Below, one piece after another: positions 11,133 to 20,180 of a stretch of 64,000 bases of DNA (position 1 is the stretch's first letter; each line of letters starts with the position of its first letter). Source of the stretch: Rhizobium etli 8C-3 (GTDB taxonomy: Bacteria; Pseudomonadota; Alphaproteobacteria; Rhizobiales; Rhizobiaceae); the NCBI RefSeq assembly GCF_001908375.1, contig NZ_CP017241.1, forward strand, positions 995,001-1,059,000, read 5' to 3'. The notes under the pieces are model-generated. The model saw only the letters and a program-made list of their open reading frames with translations, was not told where the DNA came from and searched no databases. A program made the position numbers and the translations under genes.

Positions 11133-11918
11133 ATGCTGACAAGAAGAACATTCTTTGCAATCGCAACCCTTGCAGCCGCCGCCAGCTTTGGCTCCGTCTG
11201 CCATGCCGATGCGCTTGCCGACATCACCGCGCGCGGCACGTTGCGCGTTGCCGTCCCGCAGGATTTTCCGCCCTTCGGCAGCGTCGGAACCGACATGGCG
11301 CCGATGGGCTATGACATCGACATGGCCAATCTGATTGCCGAAAAAATCGGCGTCAAGACCGAACTCGTGCCGGTGACCAGCGCCAACCGCATTCCCTATC
11401 TGCAGACGAACAAGGTCGATCTGGTTATTTCAAGCCTCGGCAAGAATCCGGACCGTGAAAAGGTCATCGATTTCTCGGCGGCCTATGCTCCCTTCTATAA
11501 CGGCGTGTTCGCACCAGGCGATCTTTCCGTGGCCAAGGTCGAAGATCTTGCCGGCAAGACGATCGGCGTCACCCGCGGCGCCGTCGAAGACCTCGAACTG
11601 ACGAAGATCGCGTCTGCCGATGTCACGATCAAGCGCTACGAGGATAACAACGGCACGATTTCCGCTTTCCTCTCCGGTCAGGTCGAGGCTGTTGCAACCG
11701 GCAATGTCGTTGCCGCCGCCATCCTGGCCAAGAACCCCCCGAAGCGGCCCGAACTGAAGTTCCTGATCAAGAACTCGCCCTGCTACATCGGCCTCAGCAA
11801 GGAGCAGCCTGCGCTTCTCGAAAAGGTGAACGGCATCATTGCCGCCGCCAAGACCGATGGTTCGCTGAATGCCATTGCCCAGAAGTGGCTCGGCGCAGAC
11901 CTTCCGAAAGACCTCTAA
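11133..11918 (+). CDS. Amino-acid ABC transporter, periplasmic substrate-binding protein
   Basis: This family 3 extracellular solute-binding protein is 261 residues long. A signal peptide occupies about residues 1-24 (basic TRR, hydrophobic core, cleavage near CHADAL). The mature protein begins with ITARGTLRVAVPQDFPPFG, typical of polar amino-acid binders, and the GYDIDMANLIAEKIG block follows. The ATG at 11133 comes after AAAGGAGAA. It is followed by two permeases and an ATPase, forming a complete importer. The ligand cannot be fixed, though glutamine-type or related amino acids are likely for this family. Confidence 0.9.
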   Translation: MLTRRTFFAIATLAAAASFGSVCHADALADITARGTLRVAVPQDFPPFGSVGTDMAPMGYDIDMANLIAEKIGVKTELVPVTSANRIPYLQTNKVDLVISSLGKNPDREKVIDFSAAYAPFYNGVFAPGDLSVAKVEDLAGKTIGVTRGAVEDLELTKIASADVTIKRYEDNNGTISAFLSGQVEAVATGNVVAAAILAKNPPKRPELKFLIKNSPCYIGLSKEQPALLEKVNGIIAAAKTDGSLNAIAQKWLGADLPKDL

Positions 11919-11995
11919 AAAAACCGGTCGAGCATGGTCATCCCGCCGCTGCGGGGTGACTACCCGCCGTCGGTATTCAAAGAGGGGACAGTGTC

Positions 11996-12664
11996 TTGAG
12001 CTACCATTTCGAATTCAGTTGGCTGCTTCAATATTACCCGCAGATCGTCAAGGGCATCGTGATCACCATCGAGCTCATCTCGATCGGTGGCGTGCTCGGC
12101 ATTTTACTCGGTACCTTCTGTGCCTGGGTGCGCGCGCTGGGCCCGGCGTGGCTGAAGCCGGTCGTTGCGGCCTATGTCGAGCTGATCCGCAATACCCCGT
12201 TCCTGATCCAGCTCTTCTTCATCTTCTTCGGCCTGCCGTCACTCGGTCTGCAGCTATCTGAGCTGACGGCCGCCAATCTCGCCATGATCGTCAACCTCGG
12301 GGCCTATAGCTGCGAGATCATTCGCGCCGGCATCCAGGCGACGCCGAAGGGGCAGTTCGAGGCGGGCGCAAGCCTCGCCATGACGCCCTTCGAAACCTTC
12401 AGACACGTCGTTCTGGTGCCGTCGCTCCAGCGCATCTGGCCGGCACTCTCCTCGCAGGTGGTGATCGTCATGCTCGGCTCCTCCGTCGTGTCGCAGATCG
12501 CCGCCGAAGATCTGACCTTCGCCGCCAACTTCATCCAGTCGCGAACATTCCGTGCCTTCGAAGCCTACATCGTCTCGACGGCCATCTATCTGGCGCTGGC
12601 GATCCTGCTGCGGCAGCTTTTGGCGGTCGCCGGTGGGTTCATCTTTCCGAGGAGGCTTGTCTGA
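11996..12664 (+). CDS. Amino-acid ABC transporter permease (first)
   Basis: This HisM/GlnP-type membrane permease is 222 residues with about five helices. The cytoplasmic EAA loop that docks the ATPase reads GQFEAGASLAMTPFETFRHVVLP-like around residues 120-145, and IRNTPFLIQLFFIFFGLP is the family's TPFL signature. The start is probably the TTG at 11996, preceded by AGAGGGG. The stop overlaps the ATG of the second permease by one base (TGATG), so the two are coupled and probably form a heterodimeric channel. Confidence 0.92.
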   Translation: MSYHFEFSWLLQYYPQIVKGIVITIELISIGGVLGILLGTFCAWVRALGPAWLKPVVAAYVELIRNTPFLIQLFFIFFGLPSLGLQLSELTAANLAMIVNLGAYSCEIIRAGIQATPKGQFEAGASLAMTPFETFRHVVLVPSLQRIWPALSSQVVIVMLGSSVVSQIAAEDLTFAANFIQSRTFRAFEAYIVSTAIYLALAILLRQLLAVAGGFIFPRRLV

Positions 12665-13323
12665 TGATCGAGTTCACACTCTGGGATATCCTGCGTAACC
12701 TGCTGCTCGCCGCGCGCTGGACGGTTCTGCTCTCGCTCGTTTCCTTCATCGGGGGCGGCGCTGTCGGGCTCGGCCTGCTCTTTCTGCGTATCAGCAAGCG
12801 CAGGTCGCTGCGGGCGCTTGCAAAATATTACATCGAGCTTTTTCAAGGCACGCCGCTCCTGATGCAGCTCTTCATTGCCTTTTTCGGTCTCGGCCTTTTC
12901 GGCATCGACGTGCCGGCCTGGCTTGCCGCCGGCCTGGCGTTGATCCTCTGGACTGCCGCCTTCCTCGCCGAAATCTGGCGCGGCTGCGTCGAAGCGGTCG
13001 GGAAGGGTCAATGGGAAGCCTCCGCCAGCCTCGGCATGGGACGGCTGCAGCAGATGCGCTATGTCATCCTGCCGCAGGCGCTGAAGGTCGCCGTGCCGCC
13101 GACGGTCGGCTTCTCCGTCCAGGTGGTCAAGGGGACGGCGCTCACATCGATCATCGGCTTCGTCGAACTGTCGAAGGCAGGCACCGTCGTCACCAACGCC
13201 ACCTTCCAGCCCTTCACCGTCTACGGGCTCGTCGCCCTTATCTATTTTGCGCTTTGCTGGCCTCTGTCGAAGAGCAGCCAGATCCTCGAAAGGAAGCTCA
13301 ATGTCGCTCATCGAAATCACTGA
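12664..13323 (+). CDS. Amino-acid ABC transporter permease (second)
   Basis: This second HisM/GlnP-type permease has 219 residues and about five membrane helices. It carries YIELFQGTPLLMQLFIAFFG and an EAA loop (GQWEASASLGMGRLQQMRYV) contacting the ATPase. It overlaps the first permease by one base and the ATPase gene by 23 bases, showing a tightly packed operon. Together with 11996-12664 it forms the membrane channel of the importer. Confidence 0.92.
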   Translation: MIEFTLWDILRNLLLAARWTVLLSLVSFIGGGAVGLGLLFLRISKRRSLRALAKYYIELFQGTPLLMQLFIAFFGLGLFGIDVPAWLAAGLALILWTAAFLAEIWRGCVEAVGKGQWEASASLGMGRLQQMRYVILPQALKVAVPPTVGFSVQVVKGTALTSIIGFVELSKAGTVVTNATFQPFTVYGLVALIYFALCWPLSKSSQILERKLNVAHRNH

Positions 13324-14026
13324 AGTCCGCAAGAGCTACGGCACGAACGAGGTGCTGAAGGGCATCAACCTGGATGTGGAGCCGGGCGAGGTCATTGCCA
13401 TCATCGGCAAGAGCGGCTCGGGAAAATCAACGCTGCTGCGCTGTATCAACGGCCTTGAGACGATCACCAAAGGCTCCATCTCGGTGGCCGGCGCCCAGCT
13501 TCTGGACGACGAGTTGCATCTGAAGGCGCTCAGGCTGAAGGTCGGCATGATCTTCCAGCAGTTCAATCTCTTTCCGCACCTGACGGCTGGCGGCAATGTC
13601 ATGCTGTCGCAGTCGGTGGTCAAAAAGACGCCGAAGGCAGAGGCGGAAGCGGTCGCCCGCAAGATGCTCGACCGCGTCGGTCTGGGCCACAAGTTCGATG
13701 CCTATCCCGACGAGCTGTCCGGCGGCCAGCAGCAGCGTGTCGCGATTGCCCGGGCGCTTGCCATGCAGCCGATCGCGCTGCTGTGCGACGAGATCACGTC
13801 CGCGCTCGACCCGGAACTCGTCGCCGAGGTTCTCGCCGTCGTGCGAGAGCTTGCCGCCGAGGGCATGACCTTGCTGATGGTGACGCACGAGATGAAATTC
13901 GCCCGCGACGTCTGCAGCCGCGTCGTCTTCATGCACCAGGGCCGGGTCCACGAAATCGGTCGGCCGGAAGATGTCTTCGCCAGCCCGAAGACCGCCGAGC
14001 TCAAGCAGTTCCTCGGCGTGCATTGA
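13301..14026 (+). CDS. Amino-acid ABC transporter ATP-binding protein
   Basis: This 241-residue ABC ATPase of the GlnQ/HisP type energises the importer encoded upstream. It has Walker A GKSGSGKSTLLRCING, a Q-loop in MIFQQFNLFPH, the signature LSGGQQQRVAIARAL, and Walker B LLCDEITSALDPE followed by the H-loop VTHEMKFA. The frame runs upstream to 13247, but the ATG at 13301 (MSLIEITEVRKSYG) is the natural start and overlaps the permease end. It converges with the hydrolase gene 17 bases downstream. Confidence 0.95.
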   Translation: MSLIEITEVRKSYGTNEVLKGINLDVEPGEVIAIIGKSGSGKSTLLRCINGLETITKGSISVAGAQLLDDELHLKALRLKVGMIFQQFNLFPHLTAGGNVMLSQSVVKKTPKAEAEAVARKMLDRVGLGHKFDAYPDELSGGQQQRVAIARALAMQPIALLCDEITSALDPELVAEVLAVVRELAAEGMTLLMVTHEMKFARDVCSRVVFMHQGRVHEIGRPEDVFASPKTAELKQFLGVH

Positions 14027-14042
14027 AGGGACTGCGGCCAGA

Positions 14043-14822
14043 TCACGTGCGCCGTCCCGCGGCCTCGATGATCAGTTGGGTGATCTCGTCCGGGTGGGAA
14101 ATCAGCGAGAGGTGGCTTGCCTTCAGTTCGATGGTCCTTGCTCCCATGCGCTTGGCCATGAAGCGTTCGAGATCAGGATTGATCGTGCGATCTTCCGTCG
14201 AAACGGCATACCAGCTTGGCTTTGAACGCCAGGCCGCCTGGGAGGTCTTGCCCGTAAGGAGGTTCTTTTTGAAGGGCGCCTGGACTGCATAAAGCACCTT
14301 CGCCCTTGCTTCCGGGAGATCGCCCGCGAAATCACGCAGGAATGCCGCCTCGCTGAGCTGTCCTTCGTCATCATCGAAGACGATGCCTGCGGCGGCCGGC
14401 GGCGCGGGAAATGTCTTGGCCAGTGCGGTGTAATCCTCGTCCGCATCCGGTGCCCGGGCTGCGACATAGACGAGTGCCGACACGTTCGGATGCATACCAG
14501 CTTCAGTTATGATCATCCCCGCGAAGGAATGCCCCACCAGAACCGTCGGACCATCCTGCCGTGCCAGCACCCGCTCAACGGCGGATACCGCCTCTGGCAG
14601 CGTCGTTAGCGGATTTTGCACGGCCGTGGCATGGAACCCGGCTGCTTGCAGTCGGGCAATCACCTCGGACCAGCACGATCCATCAGCAAAAAGCCCATGC
14701 GCCAAAACGACGTTGCGGGCCTTTGCCGCGCCAGCGGGCGCGGCAATGCTTCGATTTGAGAGAAGGGAGCTGGCCGCGCCGGCAACCATTGCGGTGGAGA
14801 AAGCACGTCTTGTCATCATCAT
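14043..14822 (-). CDS. Exported alpha/beta hydrolase
   Basis: This 259-residue alpha/beta hydrolase begins with a twin-arginine-like leader (MMMTRRAFSTAMVAGAA) and a likely cleavage near residue 28, so export is probable. The catalytic elbow is VGHSFAGMI (GxSxG), and the oxyanion-side segment LAHGLFADGSCW and the late histidine in ASHLSLISHPDE complete the fold. This resembles the salicylate-esterase or EstC-like branch of the family, but the substrate is unknown. It is transcribed away from the GntR gene at 15079 and converges on the ABC importer. Confidence 0.85.
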   Translation of the reverse strand: MMMTRRAFSTAMVAGAASSLLSNRSIAAPAGAAKARNVVLAHGLFADGSCWSEVIARLQAAGFHATAVQNPLTTLPEAVSAVERVLARQDGPTVLVGHSFAGMIITEAGMHPNVSALVYVAARAPDADEDYTALAKTFPAPPAAAGIVFDDDEGQLSEAAFLRDFAGDLPEARAKVLYAVQAPFKKNLLTGKTSQAAWRSKPSWYAVSTEDRTINPDLERFMAKRMGARTIELKASHLSLISHPDEITQLIIEAAGRRT

Positions 14823-15078
14823 CTGGCTTCCTTCTCAGTCGAACAGTTTCAAGCTTGCTTCAAAAGGGTCCCAAGTGTGGCTGCGAGAGCGCCTCAACTC
14901 CGCATTAAAATTTTGAGCTTGCGTATGCATTATGGCTGATGCACTAGTATTGTGTATTTCATAAGTGGATCGTTCTCAAGAATTGAGTGCGTAACAGTTC
15001 CGTGATAACGATCTTGTATGCGATTACCCGGTGTTGCATCATCGCGCCACAAAGCAACCCGAACAGTCAGGACGATGC

Positions 15079-15765
15079 ATGGTCAAGGGATCAGACGCTG
15101 CAGATGATGTCGCTGATCGGGAGCTCCTGTCTGATCGCATTCGCAACGCACTGACGGATGAGATCGCTGCGGGCATGCTGACAGCGGGTGCTTCGCTGGA
15201 CGAACAGCAGCTTGCCGACCGTTTCGGCGCCTCCCGCACTCCGGTTCGAGAAGCGCTGCGTCAATTGGCGGTCAGCGGGCTCGTCGAAGTTCGCGCACGG
15301 CGTGGCGTCGTCGTGGCTCGCATGACCCCCGAACGCATCATGGACATGTTCGAGACGTCGGCCGAGATCGAGGCCATGTGCGTGCGGCTTGCGACCTACC
15401 GCATGACTCCGCTCGAGCGAAGCCACCTGATCGGCTTGCACGACCTGTCCCGGGAGGTTGTCGAGAAGGGTGATTTTGACGCCTATGATGCGTTCAACCG
15501 CGAATTCCATGAGACGATCTATCGCGCGACCCACAACGGTTTTCTTGCCGAACAAGCGATTGCGGTGCGCACCCGGCTGAATGCCTTTCGGCGCACGCAA
15601 CTTCGGCAAGGCGATCGGATGCGTAAATCCCGTGACGAGCACGATGCCATCATGCAGGCGATCGCGGAAGGCGACGGTGAAATGGCATCTCGGCGCATGC
15701 GAGCACATATGCTGAACGCTGCCACAGCGCTCGGTCGTTTCATCGAAGCGAACAAGTCGGCATAA
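15079..15765 (+). CDS. GntR family (FCD type) transcriptional regulator
   Basis: This FadR-subfamily regulator has 228 residues. The winged helix spans about residues 14-75 (DEQQLADRFGASRTPVREAL) and an FCD ligand domain follows (DAFNREFHETIYRATHNG). An upstream GTG at 15031 keeps the frame open, but the ATG at 15079 is preceded by AGGACG and is preferred. The gene is divergent from the exported hydrolase and convergent with formate dehydrogenase, so the hydrolase promoter is its most likely neighbouring target. This is an inference from layout only. Confidence 0.85.
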   Translation: MVKGSDAADDVADRELLSDRIRNALTDEIAAGMLTAGASLDEQQLADRFGASRTPVREALRQLAVSGLVEVRARRGVVVARMTPERIMDMFETSAEIEAMCVRLATYRMTPLERSHLIGLHDLSREVVEKGDFDAYDAFNREFHETIYRATHNGFLAEQAIAVRTRLNAFRRTQLRQGDRMRKSRDEHDAIMQAIAEGDGEMASRRMRAHMLNAATALGRFIEANKSA

Positions 15766-15798
15766 CAATCCTGACCATCACGCATGCCTGCAACCGAT

Positions 15799-15826
15799 CC
15801 GGCTCTCGGCAAGCAACGAGAGCCGG
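15799..15826. terminator. Bidirectional terminator hairpin between GntR and formate dehydrogenase genes
   Basis: CCGGCTCTCG and its exact complement CGAGAGCCGG enclose an 8-base loop (10 perfect pairs). It lies in the 86-base gap between two convergent genes, and CTTTT follows nine bases later on the plus strand. Confidence 0.75.
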
Positions 15827-15851
15827 TCGGGGCTTTTGAGCAACAGTGCCT

Positions 15852-17051
15852 TCAGCTCTTGAACCGCGCGGCCTCTTCGGATCCGCCCGTCGCGTCTCCG
15901 GCGCTGTAGGAATGAGCACCGGCGCCGGCGAGTTTGCCGCCGTCGACGATCAGATATTCCTCGCGAATAGGCTTGCCTTCGAACCAGCATTCGAGAATTT
16001 CCCGCGTGCCGGCGGCGTAGCGCGCCTGAGCGGAGAGCGACGAACCCGAAATATGCGGCGTCATGCCGTGATGCGGCATCGACCGCCATGGATGGTCCTT
16101 CGGTGCGGGCTGCGGGAACCACACGTCGCCGGCATAACCGGCAAGCTGGCCGCTCTCGAGCGCCCGCGCGACGGCATCGCGATTGCAGATCTTGCCGCGC
16201 GCCGTATTCACCAGATAGGCGCCGCGTTTCATCTTGGCGATCATCGCTTCGTCGAAGAGGTTTTCCGTCTCCGGATGCAGTGGCGCGTTGATCGTGACGA
16301 CATCACAGACAGGCACCATCTCGGCTGGCGTCTTGTGGAAGGTGACGCCGAGTTCTTTTTCGGCTGCATCGGCAAGCCGGTGGCGGTCGGTATAGTGCAG
16401 CTTGACATCGAACGGCTTCAGCCGGCGAAGCACAGCACTGCCGATCCGACCGGCACCGACCGTGCCGATCTCCATGCCCTCGATATCGTACGAGCGCGCG
16501 ACGCAGTCGGCTATGTTCCAGCCGCCCTTCACGACCCACTGGTAGGAGGGGATGTAGTTTCGCGCGAGACTGAGGATCATCATGACCACATGCTCGGATA
16601 CGCTGATTGAGTTGCAGTAGGTCACCTCCGCCACGGTGATGCCGCGGTCCATAGCGGCCTGAAGATCGACGTGGTCGGAGCCGATGCCGGCCGTGATCGC
16701 GAGCTTCAGCTTGGTCGCCTTGGCGATCCGCTCGGCGGTCAGGTAGGCGGGCCAGAAAGGCTGAGAGATGACGATCTCGGCGTCGGCAAGCTCGCGTTCG
16801 AAGACGCTGCCGGCACCGTCCTTGTCCGAGGTCACGACCAGATCGTGCCCCTGGCTTTCGAGAAACGTCCTCAAGCCAAGTTCGCCGGAAACGCTGCCCA
16901 ACAGGGCGCCCGGCTGAAAATCGACGGCTTTTGGGGTAGGAAGCGTCTGGCCGCCGGGATAGTGTTCGAGTTTCGGCAGGCCATCCCGCGCATAGGCGCT
17001 CGGATATCCATCGACCGGATCGTCATAGAGGACGCAAACGACCTTTGCCAT
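15852..17051 (-). CDS. NAD-dependent formate dehydrogenase
   Basis: This single-subunit, metal-free enzyme oxidises formate to CO2 while reducing NAD. The 399-residue sequence is strikingly like the well-studied Pseudomonas sp. 101 enzyme. Active-site and nucleotide elements are visible: SQPFWPAYL, TAGIGSDHVD, EVTYCNSISVSEH (substrate asparagine), GTVGAGRIGSAVL (Rossmann glycines), LHYTDRH (NAD-selecting aspartate), VNTARGK (catalytic arginine), FPQPAPKDHPWR (catalytic glutamine) and MTPHISGSS (catalytic histidine). An ATG at 17057 abuts the AAGGGAG ribosome site directly, so the ATG at 17051 (MAKVVCVLYDDP) is chosen. It stands alone, probably for formate detoxification or NADH supply. Confidence 0.96.
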   Translation of the reverse strand: MAKVVCVLYDDPVDGYPSAYARDGLPKLEHYPGGQTLPTPKAVDFQPGALLGSVSGELGLRTFLESQGHDLVVTSDKDGAGSVFERELADAEIVISQPFWPAYLTAERIAKATKLKLAITAGIGSDHVDLQAAMDRGITVAEVTYCNSISVSEHVVMMILSLARNYIPSYQWVVKGGWNIADCVARSYDIEGMEIGTVGAGRIGSAVLRRLKPFDVKLHYTDRHRLADAAEKELGVTFHKTPAEMVPVCDVVTINAPLHPETENLFDEAMIAKMKRGAYLVNTARGKICNRDAVARALESGQLAGYAGDVWFPQPAPKDHPWRSMPHHGMTPHISGSSLSAQARYAAGTREILECWFEGKPIREEYLIVDGGKLAGAGAHSYSAGDATGGSEEAARFKS

Positions 17052-17327
17052 TTCCATCTCCCTTCATTTGAGAACGAAGAGGGAGGGCCTCGAATTCTTT
17101 AAAGCTGCCGGTCAATGCAAACGAACAGCAGGGCAATGTGCTCTGTTGAATGATCTGTTGTGGCCAGCAGGTTCGCTCGCAGCGCTCCCGCGTTCGTGAT
17201 TGGCACCATTTGGAAAGGTGGAGGAGCCGGACGCGGTTTCAAGTAGAGCAGCGGGAAGTCGCTGCAATCCCCTTGCCCTCTGGTCCGTTCCCTCTATTGT
17301 GCCGGCAACGCCATTGGAGACCACCAT

Positions 17328-17636
17328 ATGATCCTGCATTGCGTATTGCTGCGGCTGAAGGCTGCGATGACCGGCGAGGAGAAGCAGGCATTGCTCGCTT
17401 CGGTCGTGGCGCTGAAGGAGGTGATCCCGGGCATTCTCGATGTCAGATATGGTCCAAACGTCTCGCCGGAAGGGCTGCATGGCGGCTTCGTCGACGGCTT
17501 CGTGGTGACCTTCGAAAATGCCGAGGCGCGAGATGCCTATCTCGTGCATCCCGAGCATGTGGCCGTCGGCGAGCGCATCGTCTCCTCGACGGACGGAGGC
17601 CTTGCCGGCCTCCTGGTCTTTGATTTCAATCTCTGA
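17328..17636 (+). CDS. Dabb (stress-responsive A/B barrel) domain protein
   Basis: This 102-residue single-domain protein matches the Dabb ferredoxin-like barrel family: MILHCVLLRLK at the start, a helix with LKEVIPGI, a second strand DGFVVTFENAEARDAYLVHPEH, and a C-terminal LLVFDFNL strand. These proteins usually dimerise, and most have no defined function. The gene is divergent from formate dehydrogenase and converges on the zinc-binding protein gene 18 bases downstream. Confidence 0.85.
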   Translation: MILHCVLLRLKAAMTGEEKQALLASVVALKEVIPGILDVRYGPNVSPEGLHGGFVDGFVVTFENAEARDAYLVHPEHVAVGERIVSSTDGGLAGLLVFDFNL

Positions 17637-17654
17637 GTCAGGCTGCGGCACCAA

Positions 17655-18554
17655 TCAGCTCGATTTTGCCATCGCCGCGGCCAGCTGGTCGACATTGTAG
17701 CGGAACATCTTCTCGTAGGTCGGCGCCGGCCCCTTCTGATCCGAAAGCGATTCGACATAAAGCTCGCCGCCAGGTTCCGCACCCGTTGCCGTGGCGACCT
17801 GCCTGACGAGGCGGGGATCGTTCGAGTTTTCGAAGAAGTAGCTCTTCACGTGTTCGGCCTTGATCTGCTCGATCAGCTTGGCGACTTCTGCGGCAGACGC
17901 CTCCGTTTCGGTTGACATGCCCAGCGGCGCGAGGAAGCTGACATTGTACTCGCGGCCGAAATAGCCGAAGGCGTCGTGGCTCGTCAGTACCTTGCGCCGG
18001 TCGTGCGGAAGCGTGTCGAACTTGGAATGGGCATAAGCGTCAAGCGCGTCGAGCGTCTTCGTGTAGCGCTCGGCATTGGCCCTGAATGTGCCGGCATCCG
18101 CCGGATCGGCGGCCGACAGCGCCTTCTCAATACTGGCGACCCAGACCTTCACGTTGACTGGGCTGTTCCAGACGTGGGGATCGGTGACGGTCCTGCCGTC
18201 CTCCTCCATGGTGCGGGTCTTGATGCCCTCGGAAACGTTGACCGGCGCTTTCTTGTAGCCGGAAGCGGAAATCAACCGGTCCATCCAGCCCTCCAGGCCT
18301 TCGCCGCTGACGAAGGTCACCTGCGCGGCCTTCAGATGCTTCGCATCGGCAGGCGACGGCTCGAACTCATGGGGGTCGCCATTCGGGCCGACGAGGCTCG
18401 TGACTTTCACATTCTCGCCGCCGATCTGGCTGACGACGTCGGCAAGCACGGTGAAGGAGGCAACCACCTTCAGCGTTTCGGCACAGGCTGGCGCCGACGA
18501 AAAGGCGATCAGCGCGGGAAGGGCCGCGCAAGGAAGCAGTCTGCGGGGAATCAT
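17655..18554 (-). CDS. Zinc-type ABC transporter substrate-binding protein (ZnuA/AztC-like)
   Basis: This cluster A-I periplasmic metal-binding protein is 299 residues with a signal peptide (about residues 1-24, cleaved after PACA). Likely ligands are the histidines in DPHEFEPSPAD, DPHVWNSP and LTSHDAFGYFGREY plus an acidic residue near SLSDQKG. The third histidine, instead of glutamate, favours zinc over manganese. The long His-rich loop of classical ZnuA is absent, as in AztC proteins. The ATG at 18554 is chosen because the preceding open frame overlaps the permease. The gene order ATPase-permease-binding protein matches aztABC. Confidence 0.9.
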   Translation of the reverse strand: MIPRRLLPCAALPALIAFSSAPACAETLKVVASFTVLADVVSQIGGENVKVTSLVGPNGDPHEFEPSPADAKHLKAAQVTFVSGEGLEGWMDRLISASGYKKAPVNVSEGIKTRTMEEDGRTVTDPHVWNSPVNVKVWVASIEKALSAADPADAGTFRANAERYTKTLDALDAYAHSKFDTLPHDRRKVLTSHDAFGYFGREYNVSFLAPLGMSTETEASAAEVAKLIEQIKAEHVKSYFFENSNDPRLVRQVATATGAEPGGELYVESLSDQKGPAPTYEKMFRYNVDQLAAAMAKSS

Positions 18555-18570
18555 CGAAGTCTCCTTGGGT

Positions 18571-19443
18571 TCAGCCCGAAAGACGCGGGCGGGGAAAGAG
18601 GCGCCGGGCAAGGCCCGCCGGCGCGAGGAGGATGGAAAGCACGTAGATTGCCGCCGCCGTCATGATGATGGTCGGACCGGAGGCGAGCTCGAGATGGTAG
18701 GAGGCGACAAGGCCGAGATAGCCGGAGAAGGTGGCGCTGATCACCGCGATCGCCATCATCGATGGCAGGCGGCGTGACCAGAGCTGTGCGATTACCGCTG
18801 GCAGCATCATCAGCCCAACGGCCATCAGCGTGCCGAGGGCCTGGAAGCTGGCGACGAGGTTGAGCACGACGAGCAGCAGGAAAAGCACATGATAGACAGG
18901 TCCGCGGCCGCCGACGGCTTTGAGGAACCCTGGGTCGAAGCATTCGGCCACCAGCGGCCGGTATATGGCGGCGAGAACGACGAGCGTGACCGAGGTGATC
19001 GCCCCGATCTGGAGGAGAGAAGGAGCGTCGATCGCCAGAACGGTGCCGAAGAGCACATGCAGCAGGTCGATATTCGATCCGCGCAGCGAAACGATCAGCA
19101 CGCCGAGCGCCAGCGAGGCGAGATAGAAGCTTGCGAAGCTGGCATCCTCCTGCAGCGCCGTCGTTCGGCTGACGATGCCGGAAAGCAGCGCGACGGAGAG
19201 CCCGGCGATGAGGCCGCCGATGCCCATGGCAGTCAGCGACAGCGATCCCGCAACCAGGTAGCCGATCGCCGCACCCGGCAGCACGGCATGACTCATCGCA
19301 TCGCCCATCAGGCTCATGCGCCGCAGCATGAGGAAGACGCCGATCGGGCCGGCGCCGAGACCAAGGCAGAGGCAGGCGACGAGTGCGCGGCGCATGAAAC
19401 CGTAATCGGCAAACGGCGCGAGGAAGATGTCGTAGGCCGTCAT
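18571..19443 (-). CDS. Zinc-type ABC transporter permease (ZnuB/AztB-like)
   Basis: This ABC-3 family metal permease has 290 residues and about eight membrane helices. The sequence contains GPIGVFLMLRRMSLMGDAMS, the cytoplasmic coupling region characteristic of metal importers of this class, and many hydrophobic segments ending in a basic tail. The start ATG (19441-19443) overlaps the ATPase stop (ATGA), and the binding-protein gene follows after 16 bases, so the three are co-translated. The open frame extends upstream of 19443, but that part overlaps the ATPase gene. Confidence 0.92.
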   Translation of the reverse strand: MTAYDIFLAPFADYGFMRRALVACLCLGLGAGPIGVFLMLRRMSLMGDAMSHAVLPGAAIGYLVAGSLSLTAMGIGGLIAGLSVALLSGIVSRTTALQEDASFASFYLASLALGVLIVSLRGSNIDLLHVLFGTVLAIDAPSLLQIGAITSVTLVVLAAIYRPLVAECFDPGFLKAVGGRGPVYHVLFLLLVVLNLVASFQALGTLMAVGLMMLPAVIAQLWSRRLPSMMAIAVISATFSGYLGLVASYHLELASGPTIIMTAAAIYVLSILLAPAGLARRLFPRPRLSG

Positions 19444-20180
19444 GCCGCAGGCTCGCAGGGTCTTGCATCCTCGTCCCAGCGCTCGGCCATGGCACGCGCC
19501 TTGAGGAGATTGGCGGGCGACATCACGTGGCCGGTCGGCCCCCAGCCGATCAGAGTCCGCGCGATCAGCAGCGTCTGCGGGAAATGCGCCCGCACCTGGT
19601 CGAAATCGTGCAGCACCGCAACGACGGTCCGCCCGCAGCCGTGCCAGCGCGCGACGATATCGAGCAGGTCCTTTGTCGTGCGGGCGTCGATGGCCGTGAA
19701 CGGCTCGTCGAGCAGCATGAGCTTGGCATCCTGCAGCAGCAGCCGGGCAAAGAGCACGCGTTGGAACTGCCCGGCCGACAAAGAGCCGATATGGCGTTTC
19801 TCGAAACCCTCGAGGCCGACTGCGCAAAGCGCTTCGCGGGCCTTGTCGGCCTCATGGGCCAACACGCGTCCGAAGGCGCCGCTGCTTCGCCACGCACCGA
19901 AAAGCACGGCGTCGAAGACCGAGATCGGAAAGCGCCGGTTAATTTCAGCCGCTTGCGGCAGGTAGCCGAAATCGGTGCGCTGCAGCTTATGAGAAATCCG
20001 CCCCTCGGCCGGCCGCAGCTCGCCCATGATGGCTTTCAGAAGCGTCGATTTACCTGCGCCGTTTGGTCCCGCGATCGCCGTCAGGCTGCCGGCGAGAATG
20101 GAGCCGGAAACATGATGCACTGCCGGGTGGCGATCATAGGCGACGGTCAGGTTGTCGAGCGTGATCAACGCGCCGCTCAT
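19440..20180 (-). CDS. Zinc-type ABC transporter ATP-binding protein (ZnuC/AztA-like)
   Basis: This ABC ATPase has 246 residues with Walker A AGPNGAGKSTLLKAIMG, signature LSAGQFQRVLFARLLLQ and Walker B LMLLDEPFTAID. It powers the metal importer with the permease and binding protein downstream. The start at 20180 (MSGALITLDN) overlaps the TGA of an upstream 40-residue ORF by ATGA; an ATG six codons earlier would lie within that ORF. The operon is probably repressed by zinc through Zur, judging from the palindromes at 20317-20344. Confidence 0.93.
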   Translation of the reverse strand: MSGALITLDNLTVAYDRHPAVHHVSGSILAGSLTAIAGPNGAGKSTLLKAIMGELRPAEGRISHKLQRTDFGYLPQAAEINRRFPISVFDAVLFGAWRSSGAFGRVLAHEADKAREALCAVGLEGFEKRHIGSLSAGQFQRVLFARLLLQDAKLMLLDEPFTAIDARTTKDLLDIVARWHGCGRTVVAVLHDFDQVRAHFPQTLLIARTLIGWGPTGHVMSPANLLKARAMAERWDEDARPCEPAA

